Of a stretch of DNA of 64,000 bases, positions 43,213-53,161 are shown piece after piece. This DNA is from Pedobacter helvus (GTDB taxonomy: Bacteria; Bacteroidota; Bacteroidia; Sphingobacteriales; Sphingobacteriaceae). The position numbers and the translations under genes are program-made. The stretch is from contig NZ_SRMP01000003.1 in NCBI RefSeq assembly GCF_005925325.1, positions 1-64,000 of the forward strand, read 5' to 3'. Position 1 is the first letter of the stretch; every line of letters starts with the position of its first letter. The notes below the pieces were generated by a model that was given only the letters and a program-made list of their open reading frames with translations, was not told where the DNA came from and did no database searches.

Positions 43213-44048
43213 CAGTTCTTGCTTGCGTCGAATAAAATTTGTTTCTCTTTTGTAGTTAGTTGATCGTAGCCACTTTTTGAAATTTTATCTAAAATAGCAT
43301 CAATTTCTGCCTGATTAGTTACCGTAGTTTTTTTCTGCGGCGCATTGTTCTTAACCACTTTCAATTTGGGTTTCTTGATTAAAAAACTACTTAAGTCAGT
43401 TCCATTTTGAAGCAATTTGATATAAACAAAACCAAACAAGGCGCCTCCTAGATGAGCTAGGTTTCCACCAATATTTGCAGAACCAGGAGAAATGCCAATT
43501 ACATCAATCAGCACATATACCAATAGTAAGTACTTCAACCTTACATCTCCAAAAAGCAATAAACGTATGCTGTAGTTTGGAATAAGAGTTGCAATGGCAC
43601 TAAAAATAGCCATTACCGCTGCTGAAGCACCAATTAAGGTTGCGCCACCAGCATTTAACTGCGGACTAACATTATAAATTAAGGCGAATGTTAATGCACC
43701 AATAACGGCTCCGCCCCAATAAACTACCTGAAATTGTCTAGCCTTCAAGAAATCCAAGAAAAGATTTCCCATCCAATACAACCAAAGTAGATTAAAAAGG
43801 ATATGAAATAGATCTTTATGCAAAAAGGCATAAGTGACCAATGTATAAAATCGAACTGGCCATTTCGCTATATCAGCAGGAAACGCCAAATATTGATAAA
43901 CGAATTCGTCGCCCAATCCTTTCGGTAAAAACAAGCTCCCCACACCAAATACCAAAAATACTATCACATTAATTCCAATGTATAGCATGGCTGGATTTCC
44001 GGACCTGAAAAGCCTGTTGATGATCTCTTTAAAGCCGTTGTTATTCAT
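43212..44048 (-). CDS. Rhomboid family intramembrane serine protease (second copy)
   Basis: A 278-residue rhomboid with six transmembrane segments and a C-terminal cytoplasmic tail (KKPKLKVVKNNAPQKKTTV). The conserved HILFNLLWLYWMGN segment is present. The catalytic serine lies in GASAAVMAIF, where the usual second glycine of GxSG is alanine, and the histidine lies in NLAHLGGALFGF. It is probably active but with an altered loop. Its start overlaps the end of the other rhomboid by 8 bp, so the two may be made together. Confidence 0.85.
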   Translation of the reverse strand: MNNNGFKEIINRLFRSGNPAMLYIGINVIVFLVFGVGSLFLPKGLGDEFVYQYLAFPADIAKWPVRFYTLVTYAFLHKDLFHILFNLLWLYWMGNLFLDFLKARQFQVVYWGGAVIGALTFALIYNVSPQLNAGGATLIGASAAVMAIFSAIATLIPNYSIRLLLFGDVRLKYLLLVYVLIDVIGISPGSANIGGNLAHLGGALFGFVYIKLLQNGTDLSSFLIKKPKLKVVKNNAPQKKTTVTNQAEIDAILDKISKSGYDQLTTKEKQILFDASKN

Positions 44049-44775
44049 AGTAATTGTAAAATCTATCTTTATCTTTCCAAATTTTGGCTAAAATAAAGCC
44101 TATTAGTGCACCTCCTAAATGGGCAAAGTGCGCAATGGTGTCTCCAGGTATACGTGCTACACCTAAAAACAACTCTATAACGATATAAATTGGGATAAAA
44201 TATTTAGCTTTAATAGGGAAAGGGATAAACAACAGCATCATTTCCATGTTTGGATAAATTACAGCAAATGCCGTCATGATTCCAAATATAGCTCCGGAAG
44301 CACCTACCATACCACCAAAATAAACCGCATGTAAGGTAGAGGCTTGGTTATCTGTATATACTGCAGGGTTGTATTTACCTTGAGCCAACATATCTAGTGG
44401 TAAATTACCTTGATTAATTACCGCACCAGTAATTTGATAAAGCTCTATCCCTTGTACTACCCATTGCAAAGCCAAGGCTCCTAAGCCGGTGATTAAGTAA
44501 AAATTAAGGAACTTCCTGGCTCCCCACTTTTGCTCCAAGATGCCACCAAACATGAAAAGACCGAACATATTAAAAAATATGTGCTGAAAGCTTCCATGCA
44601 TAAACATGTAGGTAATAGGTTGCCAAATATGGAACTTGGGCGAATCGAAATAATGAGCTCCAAGAATGTCTGCTAAATCTTTTCCTTGTTGCTCGAATAC
44701 CAGCGATGCTAAAAAGAAAATCCCGTTGATAATTAACAGGTTCTTTACTACTGGTGGTATGTTAATGCCATTCAT
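44041..44775 (-). CDS. Rhomboid family intramembrane serine protease (first copy)
   Basis: A 244-residue six-helix rhomboid. HIFFNMFGLFMFGG carries the conserved histidine and asparagine, the active serine is in GASGAIFGIM, and the catalytic histidine in AHFAHLGGALIGF. All residues of the Ser-His dyad are present, so intramembrane cleavage of transmembrane substrates is expected. It follows mutL by 90 bp and overlaps the second rhomboid by 8 bp. Having two adjacent rhomboids is frequent in this phylum. The substrates are not known. Confidence 0.9.
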   Translation of the reverse strand: MNGINIPPVVKNLLIINGIFFLASLVFEQQGKDLADILGAHYFDSPKFHIWQPITYMFMHGSFQHIFFNMFGLFMFGGILEQKWGARKFLNFYLITGLGALALQWVVQGIELYQITGAVINQGNLPLDMLAQGKYNPAVYTDNQASTLHAVYFGGMVGASGAIFGIMTAFAVIYPNMEMMLLFIPFPIKAKYFIPIYIVIELFLGVARIPGDTIAHFAHLGGALIGFILAKIWKDKDRFYNYYE

Positions 44776-44864
44776 TTATTGTCGTTGTTTCTTTTTGATT
44801 GTTTCGTCTTTTAGACTTTTCAACCTCCAAATTTTTTGTCTTTGTTCCTTGCCCCTTACTCCAT

Positions 44865-46724
44865 TTATTTTTCAAATTTTTGCGCTAGCTCTGCCAAAGT
44901 AATCGTTTGGATAGCAGGCTTACCATTGATACTAAAATTTGGAGTTTTGCAGGCAAAAAGCTCATCAATCAAAGTGTTCATTTCTTGTTGACTTAAAGCT
45001 GTTCCACCTTTTATGGCACTATTTCTCGCCATACTTCTGGCTAAAGCATCTCGCTTAGTTAACTTTAATTCTTGCTGCGAGTTTTTAAAACCTTCTATTA
45101 AATGCTCAAAAAGCTGCGTTTCGTTGATATTTGTACTACCCAAATCAACTGGAATACCTTCTATCACTAAAGTATTTTTACCAAATTCACGAACATCGAA
45201 ACCTAAACTCTTGATATCATCTAGCAAGCTTTTTGCCAATTCGAAATCGCCGGGACTTAAGGTAACCGTTTGCGGGAATAAACTTTGTTGCGAAGCTCCT
45301 TTCCTGTCTTCTAAATGCAACAAGAAACGTTCATATAAAATACGTTCATGAGCTGCTTGCTGGTCAATTACCATTACCCCGGATTTGATTTGAGAAACGA
45401 TATAACGATTATGAATTTGCATATACAGCTTATTCATTACCGCCGGTTTTTCTTCCTCTTCTTTCTCATCGTCAAGCTCAATAGTGGTTTGCTCCGCTTC
45501 CTGATAATTTGCAATTTCGTAAAGCGAACCCCAGTTTTGACTTACCTCTTTAGGTTGATAATGTTCTTTAAAATAAGTTGAATTATCTCTCGATGCAGAT
45601 GTAGTTTTTGGTGAACTAAATGGATTAAAATCTGGATTGAACGAAATACTTGGTGGCACAATATCTTCGGGCGCCTTGTGTGTAATCATGTTACTAAACG
45701 CAGTTTCCTGATTAAAATCTAAGGTTGGGCTGATGTTAAATCTCCCCAAGCTTCTTTTAACCGCCGAATGAATAATGGCATAAATAGACTTCTCATCCAA
45801 ATATTTGATTTCTGTTTTTGTTGGATGCACATTCACATCAATCTTTGAAGGATCAATCTCTATGAACAACACATACAGAGGGAAATTATCGTCTGGAAGC
45901 AGTTCAGCATAAGCTTTATTCACTGCGTGGTTCAAGTAATTATCCTTGATAAACCTATCGTTAACAAAAAAGAATTGCTCGCCGCGGGTTTTCTTTGCAA
46001 ACTCTGGCTTACCGATATACCCTTTTAGGTTTATGATGGTGGTTTCTTCCTCAACAGGAATTAAGCGTTCGTTGTAATTATTGCCAAATAAGTGTACGAT
46101 ACGCTGTTTGATGGTCGCTGCTGGCAAACGAAAAATCTCATTTCCATCGTGATGTAAGCTAAAAGCGATGTGTGGTTTTGCCAAAGCTACACGTTGAAAC
46201 TCGTCGATAATATAGCGCATTTCCGTTGGATTGCTCTTCAAGAAATTTCGTCTGGCTGGCGTATTGTAGAATAAATTTTTAACCGAAATACTTGTGCCGT
46301 TTGGCGCTCCGGTTGGTTCTTGTTTTACGATAGTAGAACCTTCAATTTCTACTACAGTTCCAACTTCATCCTCGTAGCGCTTGGTTTTCATTTCTACTTG
46401 GGCAATAGCGGCAATAGAAGCCATGGCCTCACCCCTAAAACCCATTGTACGAATGGCAAATAAATCATCCGCTTTGCGAACTTTCGATGTTGCATGACGC
46501 TCGAAACACATACGAGCATCGGTAACACTCATACCACAACCATTATCGATCACCTGGATGAGCGCCTTACCCGCATCTTTAACGATAAGCTGTATTTTAT
46601 CGGCACCCGCATCTAAAGCATTTTCAAGCAATTCCTTTACCGCCGAAGCTGGCCGCTGCACTACTTCTCCTGCCGCTATTTGATTGGCTACACTATCGGG
46701 TAAAAGTTGGATGATATCAGACAT
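44865..46724 (-). CDS. mutL: DNA mismatch repair protein MutL
   Basis: A 619-residue MutL. The GHKL ATPase motifs are intact: ENALDAGAD, DNGCGM, and TMGFRGEAMASI. The C-terminal dimerisation domain carries DQQAAHERILYE, matching the DQHA-x2-E-x4-E endonuclease motif with Gln for His, as is common in this group. It couples MutS mismatch recognition to strand incision. It heads a leftward run with two rhomboids and an EEP gene, with short spacing throughout. Confidence 0.95.
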   Translation of the reverse strand: MSDIIQLLPDSVANQIAAGEVVQRPASAVKELLENALDAGADKIQLIVKDAGKALIQVIDNGCGMSVTDARMCFERHATSKVRKADDLFAIRTMGFRGEAMASIAAIAQVEMKTKRYEDEVGTVVEIEGSTIVKQEPTGAPNGTSISVKNLFYNTPARRNFLKSNPTEMRYIIDEFQRVALAKPHIAFSLHHDGNEIFRLPAATIKQRIVHLFGNNYNERLIPVEEETTIINLKGYIGKPEFAKKTRGEQFFFVNDRFIKDNYLNHAVNKAYAELLPDDNFPLYVLFIEIDPSKIDVNVHPTKTEIKYLDEKSIYAIIHSAVKRSLGRFNISPTLDFNQETAFSNMITHKAPEDIVPPSISFNPDFNPFSSPKTTSASRDNSTYFKEHYQPKEVSQNWGSLYEIANYQEAEQTTIELDDEKEEEEKPAVMNKLYMQIHNRYIVSQIKSGVMVIDQQAAHERILYERFLLHLEDRKGASQQSLFPQTVTLSPGDFELAKSLLDDIKSLGFDVREFGKNTLVIEGIPVDLGSTNINETQLFEHLIEGFKNSQQELKLTKRDALARSMARNSAIKGGTALSQQEMNTLIDELFACKTPNFSINGKPAIQTITLAELAQKFEK

Positions 46725-47009
46725 TTATTTGTTTTGTAAAGCCGCTAATTTAACGAAAATAAGGCGGACAACTCTAGCTTGTTTTCACTTTACTGATACT
46801 AAATGACTTAATATTTACGATTGTAAATCAGCAAGCAGATTTCAATTTTATAATCTCACCAAATAAAAATTTACTGCTCCACTAAACCTTCCAATCAAAT
46901 GCTTATCTAACCCACCAATCACCTACATAAAATTGTAAAATCTTAACATAGGTCAATACAAATTCATTTTAAATTTAAATATCTTTACAATTAAATAATT
47001 TATTCAACA

Positions 47010-47606
47010 ATGAAATTAAAAATCACTTCTATTTTAATGTTAGCTCTTGTGGCTAGCTTTTCTTTCTTTGCTTTTAAACCAAAAGCCGATGTTTACACCG
47101 TAGATGTAACTAAATCTACCATCAACTGGGAAGGAAAAAAATTCTCTGGCTCGCACACAGGTACTGTTAATTTAACTTCAGGAAACCTACAATTTAATGG
47201 TAAAAAATTGGTAGAAGGTGGTTTTATTGCCGATATGACTACCGTTAAAACGATGGATGGTGACAAACCAAGTCCGAACTTAGACAAGCACTTAAAAAAC
47301 GATGATTTCTTTGGTGTAGATAAATTTCCTGCTGCTAACTTTGTAATCAAAAAAGTTGAAGGTAACGGTACAGATGTAAAAATCACTGGCGACTTAACCA
47401 TTAAAGGAAAAACCAACTCGATCTCTTTCCCAGCTAAAATTACTTGGAATGCTGATAAAACCGTAACTGCTGTTGCTGAAAAAGTAACTGTAGATAGAAC
47501 TAAGTACGGTATCGAATACAAGTCTAAATCTATTTTTAGCAGCATTGGCGATAACTTTATCTATGATGAGTTCACCTTCGCTGTTAAATTAGTGGCTAAA
47601 AAATAA
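47010..47606 (+). CDS. YceI family protein
   Basis: A 198-residue exported YceI protein. The signal peptide ends near residue 22 (FFAFKPKA), and the mature domain has the lipocalin-like YceI pattern: DVTKSTINWEGKKFSGSHTG, then SPNLDKHLKNDDFFGVDKFP and a typical C-terminal strand. YceI proteins bind isoprenoid or fatty-acid-like lipids in the periplasm. The 285 bp upstream holds no gene. An intrinsic terminator follows, so it is likely monocistronic. Confidence 0.9.
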   Translation: MKLKITSILMLALVASFSFFAFKPKADVYTVDVTKSTINWEGKKFSGSHTGTVNLTSGNLQFNGKKLVEGGFIADMTTVKTMDGDKPSPNLDKHLKNDDFFGVDKFPAANFVIKKVEGNGTDVKITGDLTIKGKTNSISFPAKITWNADKTVTAVAEKVTVDRTKYGIEYKSKSIFSSIGDNFIYDEFTFAVKLVAKK

Positions 47607-47630
47607 TCTCCTATTTAATAGAGTTTTAGA

Positions 47631-47658
47631 AATCCGAGTATAACTCGGATTTTTTTTT
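47631..47658 (+). terminator. Intrinsic terminator of the YceI gene
   Basis: AATCCGAG (47631-47638) pairs with CTCGGATT (47644-47651) over a five-base loop and is followed by seven T. It lies 25 bp after the stop codon. Confidence 0.85.
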
Positions 47659-47742
47659 GTTAAATATTTTAATGTATCTTTAGTAATCCACTTATGAAAT
47701 ATATACATTCGCAGCGGTTAATAAGTGTTTCATAAAATAAAG

Positions 47743-48150
47743 ATGCAAAGTACACCTCCTTCTAAAATTAATCTCTTGGTCATCGACGACGATGATATCA
47801 ACATTTTTATCATCAGTAAAATTGTTGAGAAGACGGGGTACGATGTTGAATTATGCGCTAAGCACAACGGACAACTCGCTATCGACTACATCCAGGAACT
47901 ACTCTCTACTAACCAGCCCTTGCCACATCTTGTTTTAATTGATATCAATATGCCTATTCTTAACGGATGGGAATTTATTGAGGCTTTTGAAGCATTAAAT
48001 CTAAATACAGATAACGATATGTATATGCTTTCTTCTTCAGTTTACGAGAATGATATCGAAAAAGCAAAAAGCTACAAATCTGTTAAAGGATTTATTTCTA
48101 AGCCCTTATCAATAGATAGGCTAAAGGAACTTTTAGCAGCGATCAACTAA
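47743..48150 (+). CDS. Response regulator receiver domain protein
   Basis: A 135-residue stand-alone CheY-like receiver. The acidic pocket is IDDDDIN near residue 14, the phospho-acceptor aspartate lies in LIDINMPILNGWEF at about residue 66, a serine in MYMLSSSVY takes the conserved Ser/Thr place, and the lysine in ISKPLS completes the site. There is no output domain, so it likely acts by protein contact. I chose ATG 47743 over an in-frame GTG at 47725. No kinase gene is adjacent. Confidence 0.85.
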   Translation: MQSTPPSKINLLVIDDDDINIFIISKIVEKTGYDVELCAKHNGQLAIDYIQELLSTNQPLPHLVLIDINMPILNGWEFIEAFEALNLNTDNDMYMLSSSVYENDIEKAKSYKSVKGFISKPLSIDRLKELLAAIN

Positions 48151-48186
48151 AGCAATACCAGCAATTTTGGTAGTTATCGAGAAGAA

Positions 48187-48957
48187 TTAAACAATTCTAA
48201 ATTTATCGTCTTCTAATTCGATGTAAGCCTGCGTTTTAGATTTTGAGTGATAGAAAAGACATTTCCACTTTTCGGCAGCAGCTTTACGACCAAATTCATC
48301 TCTCAACTCCATAGCTTTACGGCCATCATAATCGTACTTAGCCACAAATTTCCTGATCAGTTCTTCTGGTTCGGGCAATACATCGCCACCAAAAAAGACT
48401 TTATCCTCGCCATCGTCAATTAAAAATACTTGATGGTATGGGCAGTGAGCACCAGTAAATTCATAGCTGATTTCGTTGGTTAGCACTCCGCTGTCTTCAA
48501 TTAAATGGATTTGAGCATTCCGTTGTACAAAATCAAAAATTTCGGTATGATAAGAAGATGATTTACTAGAAAAAGCAGTTTCCCATTCGCCGCGTTGCAT
48601 TACGTAAGTTGCATTGGGGAAACTCAATTCCATTTTACCATTATAATGATGTACCATTCCTCCTGAGTGGTCGAAATGTAAATGCGACATCAATACCAAT
48701 TCTACATCATCTGGATCGAAACCTGCTTTTTTGATATTTTCATGCAGATGTAGTTTTCCCTCCTCATTACTATATCCTAAACCAGTATCTAATAAGATTA
48801 AGCTGTTCTCCAGTTTTACCAGAAAAGGCTGAACGTGAATAAACAACGAAGCGGGTCTATCCTTTGGGTTGTCTTTGGCAGGATCAAAAGGAACGAATTT
48901 TTTACTTGCATCTACTGAATACGAACCTTCTGATAAGGTAAAAACTTGTATCGCCAT
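48187..48957 (-). CDS. MBL fold metallo-hydrolase
   Basis: A 256-residue metallo-beta-lactamase-fold hydrolase. The zinc motif HLHFDHSGG lies near residues 92-100, followed by GAHCPYHQ, the aspartate in FFGGDVLPE and a final histidine in FYHSKSK. This matches the lactonase/glyoxalase II-like group of MBL proteins; substrates cannot be predicted. It is divergent from recJ, with a TATATTTG word at 48999-49006 as likely promoter. Confidence 0.85.
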   Translation of the reverse strand: MAIQVFTLSEGSYSVDASKKFVPFDPAKDNPKDRPASLFIHVQPFLVKLENSLILLDTGLGYSNEEGKLHLHENIKKAGFDPDDVELVLMSHLHFDHSGGMVHHYNGKMELSFPNATYVMQRGEWETAFSSKSSSYHTEIFDFVQRNAQIHLIEDSGVLTNEISYEFTGAHCPYHQVFLIDDGEDKVFFGGDVLPEPEELIRKFVAKYDYDGRKAMELRDEFGRKAAAEKWKCLFYHSKSKTQAYIELEDDKFRIV

Positions 48958-48998
48958 CTCTTTTTACGTAGGAAATTTAATGATATATTTACGGGTTA

Positions 48999-49006
48999 CA
49001 AATATA
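48999..49006 (-). promoter_or_regulatory. Putative -7 element of the MBL hydrolase gene
   Basis: TATATTTG on the minus strand, 41 bases upstream of the MBL gene start, matches TAnnTTTG. Confidence 0.4.
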
Positions 49007-49097
49007 GGCAGCGGCAAATAATTATATGTCGCCTTAAGATAATAATTAGATGGAGAGACACATAATCATGTGTCTCCACCGTAATAAGGGTAAAAAT

Positions 49098-50801
49098 ATG
49101 GAGAAAAGGTGGGTACATAATGAAAATGCAAATCGTGAGGTAATTGACGAATTGACCCATCAGTTAACTATAGATAGAAGTCTGGCTGAAATTTTAGTAA
49201 ACAGAGGAATTACAGCTTTTGAAGAAGCTCGACATTTTTTCAGACCTCAACTAGCACACCTACACGATCCTTTTTTAATGAAGGATATGGAAACTGCGAT
49301 CAATAGAATTGATTTGGCAATTTCTACTCATCAGCCTATCTTAATTTATGGCGATTACGATGTGGATGGAACTACTGCAGTAGCATTGGCCTATCAGTTT
49401 TTTCATCAGTTTACCAAACATATCGCGTACTATATTCCAGATAGACATAGCGAAGGCTACGGAATTTCTACACAGGGGATTGACTATGCCAAAGCCAATG
49501 GTTTCGATTTAATCATTGCTCTAGACTGCGGCATTCGTTCTAATGACAAAGTTGCCTATGCCAATTCACTAGGTATCGATTTTATCATTTGTGATCACCA
49601 CTTGCCTGGGGTAGAAATACCTGATGCAGTGGCAGTTTTAGATCCCAAACGTGAAGACTGCGAATATCCGTTTAAAGAACTTTCTGGTTGTGGCATTGGT
49701 TTTAAGCTAGCGCAAGCTTACTGCATAGCAAAAGATTTACCCGATGAGCTTTACGAAAGATATTTGGACTTATGCATGGTGAGCATCGCTGCAGATATTG
49801 TACCTATTGTGGATGAAAACCGTGTAATGGCTTATTATGGCTTATTAAAGCTCAACGAAAATCCCTCGACTGGTTTAAAAGCCTTGATGCAGATTTCAGG
49901 CAAAACTGAAAACTACTCTATCATGGATGTGGTGTTTATGTTAGCTCCACGTATCAATGCAGCGGGGCGAATGGGACACGCCAACGAGGCGGTAAAGATG
50001 TTACTTAGCGAAGAAGAATTTATTGCTGACGAACAAAGTGCACTCATCAATCTACAAAATACCGAACGTAAAAGCTTCGATAAGGACATTACTTTAGAAG
50101 CACTCGCAATCATTGAACAAGATGAAGTGCTGATTAACCGAAAAACAACGGTAGTATTTCATGAAGCCTGGAACAAGGGTGTAATTGGTATTGTTGCTTC
50201 CCGTTTGACTGAAAAATACTATCGACCAACTATTGTACTTACCCATTCCAACGGTAATTACACGGGTTCGGCTCGCTCTGTGATTGGTTATGATTTGTAT
50301 GAAGCTTTGGTAGAATGTAGTGATTTATTGATCCAATTTGGAGGACATAAGTATGCTGCAGGTTTGACCATTGCTCCAGAGAACCTTTCCATTTTTGCAG
50401 AAAGATTTGAGCAGGTTGTATCTAAAAGCATCGATCCTGCGTTATTAATCCCAGAAATTAATATTGATACACAAATAGATTTTGTCCAAATCAATGGTAA
50501 GTTTTTTAGAGTGCTTTCGCAAATGGCACCTTTTGGACCATTAAACATGGCTCCGGTATTTTGCACAAAAAATGTCACCTTAGCCAGCGCTCCGCAAATT
50601 GTAGGGACAAATCATCTAAAAATAAATGTAAAACAACAAAATTCGACTATTTTTGAAGCTATCGGTTTTAACCTTGGCGAATTTGAAAAATTGTTAAAAC
50701 CAAACCAGCCTTTTTCTATTTGTTATACGATAGAAGAAAATAACTGGAAAGATAAAAAGCGCATACAACTAAATATAAAAGGAATTAAGATTGAAGAGTA
50801 A
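49098..50801 (+). CDS. recJ: Single-stranded-DNA-specific exonuclease RecJ
   Basis: A 567-residue RecJ. DHH-family motifs are present: YGDYDVDGTTAVAL, a DCGIRS, ICDHHLPG (the DHH itself), and the C-terminal DHHA1 pattern ending GGHKYAAGLT. It degrades single-stranded DNA 5' to 3' in recombination and base-excision repair. I chose ATG 49098 (MEKRWVHNE), the usual N-terminus of this family; two ATGs further upstream (49050, 49068) only add a low-complexity leader. It heads a close run with lptB and the GH3 gene. Confidence 0.95.
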   Translation: MEKRWVHNENANREVIDELTHQLTIDRSLAEILVNRGITAFEEARHFFRPQLAHLHDPFLMKDMETAINRIDLAISTHQPILIYGDYDVDGTTAVALAYQFFHQFTKHIAYYIPDRHSEGYGISTQGIDYAKANGFDLIIALDCGIRSNDKVAYANSLGIDFIICDHHLPGVEIPDAVAVLDPKREDCEYPFKELSGCGIGFKLAQAYCIAKDLPDELYERYLDLCMVSIAADIVPIVDENRVMAYYGLLKLNENPSTGLKALMQISGKTENYSIMDVVFMLAPRINAAGRMGHANEAVKMLLSEEEFIADEQSALINLQNTERKSFDKDITLEALAIIEQDEVLINRKTTVVFHEAWNKGVIGIVASRLTEKYYRPTIVLTHSNGNYTGSARSVIGYDLYEALVECSDLLIQFGGHKYAAGLTIAPENLSIFAERFEQVVSKSIDPALLIPEINIDTQIDFVQINGKFFRVLSQMAPFGPLNMAPVFCTKNVTLASAPQIVGTNHLKINVKQQNSTIFEAIGFNLGEFEKLLKPNQPFSICYTIEENNWKDKKRIQLNIKGIKIEE

Positions 50802-50866
50802 GGATTAAAGAGCAGAAAACAAAGATGCTATAATCGTAATTCGTAAATCTAAAATCGTAAATATAA

Positions 50867-51601
50867 ATGATTTTAAAAGCCGAGCACCTCATTAAAAAAT
50901 ACAAACAGCGTACAGTTGTTAACGATGTTTCATTTGAAGTAAGTCAGGGAGAAATTGTAGGTTTATTGGGACCAAATGGAGCTGGTAAAACTACATCATT
51001 TTATATGATTGTAGGCTTAATTAAGCCAAATGAGGGGAATATTTTTTTGGATGGCGAAGATATCACCAAAGATCCGATGTATCGTCGTGCTCAAAAAGGC
51101 ATTGGATATTTGGCACAAGAAGCTAGTGTTTTCCGTAAGTTAACCGTAGAAGACAACATCATGGCCATTCTAGAAATGACCAAGCTAAGTAAGGAAGAGC
51201 GTAAAGAAAAATTAGAAGAACTCATTAACGAGTTTAGCTTACACAAAGTGAGAAAAAACCGAGGTGACTTACTTTCTGGTGGCGAGCGTAGAAGAACGGA
51301 AATTGCTAGGGCCTTGGCAGCAAATCCTAACTTTATTTTATTGGATGAGCCTTTTGCGGGTGTAGACCCCATTGCAGTAGAGGAAATCCAAAGCATTGTG
51401 GCCAAACTCAAGAACAAAAATATTGGCATCTTAATCACCGACCATAACGTACAAGAAACCTTATCTATTACCGATAGAGCATATCTACTTTTTGAAGGGA
51501 AAATTTTAGAATCGGGAACTCCAGAAGTACTGGCTGCCAACGAAATGGTTCGAAAGGTTTATCTAGGTTCTAACTTCGTTCTACGTAAGAAAAATTTATA
51601 A
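50867..51601 (+). CDS. lptB: LPS export ABC transporter ATPase LptB
   Basis: A 244-residue ABC ATPase of the LptB type. Walker A GPNGAGKT lies near 36-43, the signature [16 protein letters not shown] near 138, Walker [14 protein letters not shown] near 158, and the switch histidine in TDHNV. The ERRR form of the signature is typical for LptB. It powers extraction of LPS from the inner membrane with LptF/G, which are not in this window. It follows recJ by 65 bp and the GH3 gene starts 11 bp after it. Confidence 0.93.
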   Translation: MILKAEHLIKKYKQRTVVNDVSFEVSQGEIVGLLGPNGAGKTTSFYMIVGLIKPNEGNIFLDGEDITKDPMYRRAQKGIGYLAQEASVFRKLTVEDNIMAILEMTKLSKEERKEKLEELINEFSLHKVRKNRGDLLSGGERRRTEIARALAANPNFILLDEPFAGVDPIAVEEIQSIVAKLKNKNIGILITDHNVQETLSITDRAYLLFEGKILESGTPEVLAANEMVRKVYLGSNFVLRKKNL

Positions 51602-51612
51602 AAGGAGATCTG

Positions 51613-53121
51613 ATGGCGATAGTAAATTCAATTTTTACCTGGTATATGAAAAAGCGAATCCATCAGATTGAGCTTTTCATGAAATACCCATTAGATGTGC
51701 AGGACGAGTGGTTGCATACTTTAATTTCTAGTGCAGAGAACACCGAATGGGGTAAGCTTTACGATTACAAATCCATTTTAACCGTTCAGCAATTTAAAGA
51801 ACGAGTACCGATACAAAACTACGATACGCTAAAGCCTTACATCGAACGGATGTTGCAGGGCGAGCAGAACATCCTTTGGCCTTCAGAAATCAAGTGGTTT
51901 GCCAAATCATCGGGCACTACCAGCGACAGAAGTAAGTTTATACCGGTTTCTGAAGAAGCTTTAGAAGAATGTCACTTCAAGGGTGGAAAAGATATGCTTT
52001 CCATTTATTGCAATAACCGACCTAATGCGCAAATGTTTACCGGAAAAGGATTGGTTTTAGGTGGCAGTCATCAAATCAATCAGCTTTGCGAAGACATCCA
52101 TTTTGGAGATTTATCTGCAGTATTGATTAAAAATCTGCCAGTTTGGGCAGAATACTATCGTACGCCAAACATGTCTATCGCCCTAATGGATAATTATGAG
52201 GAAAAGATAGACCGCATGGCCGAGGCCACCATTAAAGAAAACGTTACCAATATTTCTGGTGTACCTACGTGGACCATCGTTTTGGCCAAAAAAGTAATGG
52301 AAATTACTGGCACCAAAAACCTGTTGGAAGTTTGGCCAAACTTGGAAGCTTATTTCCACGGAGCAGTAAATTTTGCCCCTTACAGAGAACAATTCAGGGA
52401 ATTGATACCATCTCCAGACATGTATTATTTGGAAACCTACAATGCCTCAGAGGGCTTCTTTGGTATACAGGACCAGTCGTTTTCTGACGAATTGTTACTG
52501 ATGTTGGATTATGGCATTTACTACGAATTCTTGCCACTAGAAAACCTAGAAGATGAGAACCCAAAAACGCTATCGCTAGATCAAGTAGAACTAAATAAAA
52601 ACTATGCAGTGATCATTAGCACTAATGCTGGTTTATGGCGTTACATGATTGGTGATACCGTTCATTTTACTTCTTTATATCCTTTTAGAATTAAAATTAC
52701 TGGTCGCACTAAACACTTTATCAATGCTTTTGGCGAAGAAGTCATCATCGACAATGCGGAAAATGCTTTGATGAAAGCTTGTGTAGTAACCAACGCCAAA
52801 ATAAAGGATTATACTGCTTGCCCAATTTACTTCAGTGGCGAAGAAGCTGGCGGACACGAGTGGATTATAGAATTTGAACAGCAACCTACGGATTTTGAGC
52901 GTTTCGTAGATGTGATGGATGATACCTTACGTGAAGTAAATTCTGATTACGACGCCAAACGTTTCAAGGATATGGCGCTAAAACGTCCAACGGTTCACAA
53001 TGCTCCAAAAGATACTTTTTATAAATGGTTGAAAGAAAAAGGCAAGCTTGGTGGTCAGCATAAAGTGCCTCGCTTAGCCAACAACCGAGACTACGTAGAT
53101 GAGATTTTGAAACTGCTTTAG
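51613..53121 (+). CDS. GH3 auxin-responsive promoter family protein
   Basis: A 502-residue member of the bacterial GH3 family (acyl-adenylate forming). The AMP-binding motif FAKSSGTTSDRSKFIPVS lies near residues 96-113, TYNASEGFFGIQ near 275, and the C-terminal domain has the typical YRWLKEKGKLGGQHKVPRL-type ending (here FYKWLKEKGKLGGQHKVPRL). Plant relatives join amino acids to jasmonate or auxin. The bacterial substrate is unknown, but location behind lptB in many Bacteroidota suggests an envelope role. Start codon follows lptB by 11 bp. Confidence 0.88.
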   Translation: MAIVNSIFTWYMKKRIHQIELFMKYPLDVQDEWLHTLISSAENTEWGKLYDYKSILTVQQFKERVPIQNYDTLKPYIERMLQGEQNILWPSEIKWFAKSSGTTSDRSKFIPVSEEALEECHFKGGKDMLSIYCNNRPNAQMFTGKGLVLGGSHQINQLCEDIHFGDLSAVLIKNLPVWAEYYRTPNMSIALMDNYEEKIDRMAEATIKENVTNISGVPTWTIVLAKKVMEITGTKNLLEVWPNLEAYFHGAVNFAPYREQFRELIPSPDMYYLETYNASEGFFGIQDQSFSDELLLMLDYGIYYEFLPLENLEDENPKTLSLDQVELNKNYAVIISTNAGLWRYMIGDTVHFTSLYPFRIKITGRTKHFINAFGEEVIIDNAENALMKACVVTNAKIKDYTACPIYFSGEEAGGHEWIIEFEQQPTDFERFVDVMDDTLREVNSDYDAKRFKDMALKRPTVHNAPKDTFYKWLKEKGKLGGQHKVPRLANNRDYVDEILKLL

Positions 53122-53161
53122 TTTAGGTATACTTATTGATAGTTACTGAAAAACGGATTAG

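Noticed and set aside
44865..46724. MutL endonuclease motif with Gln in place of His (DQQA)
   Set aside because: This variant is, as far as I know, usual in related bacteria, and the rest of the motif is intact.
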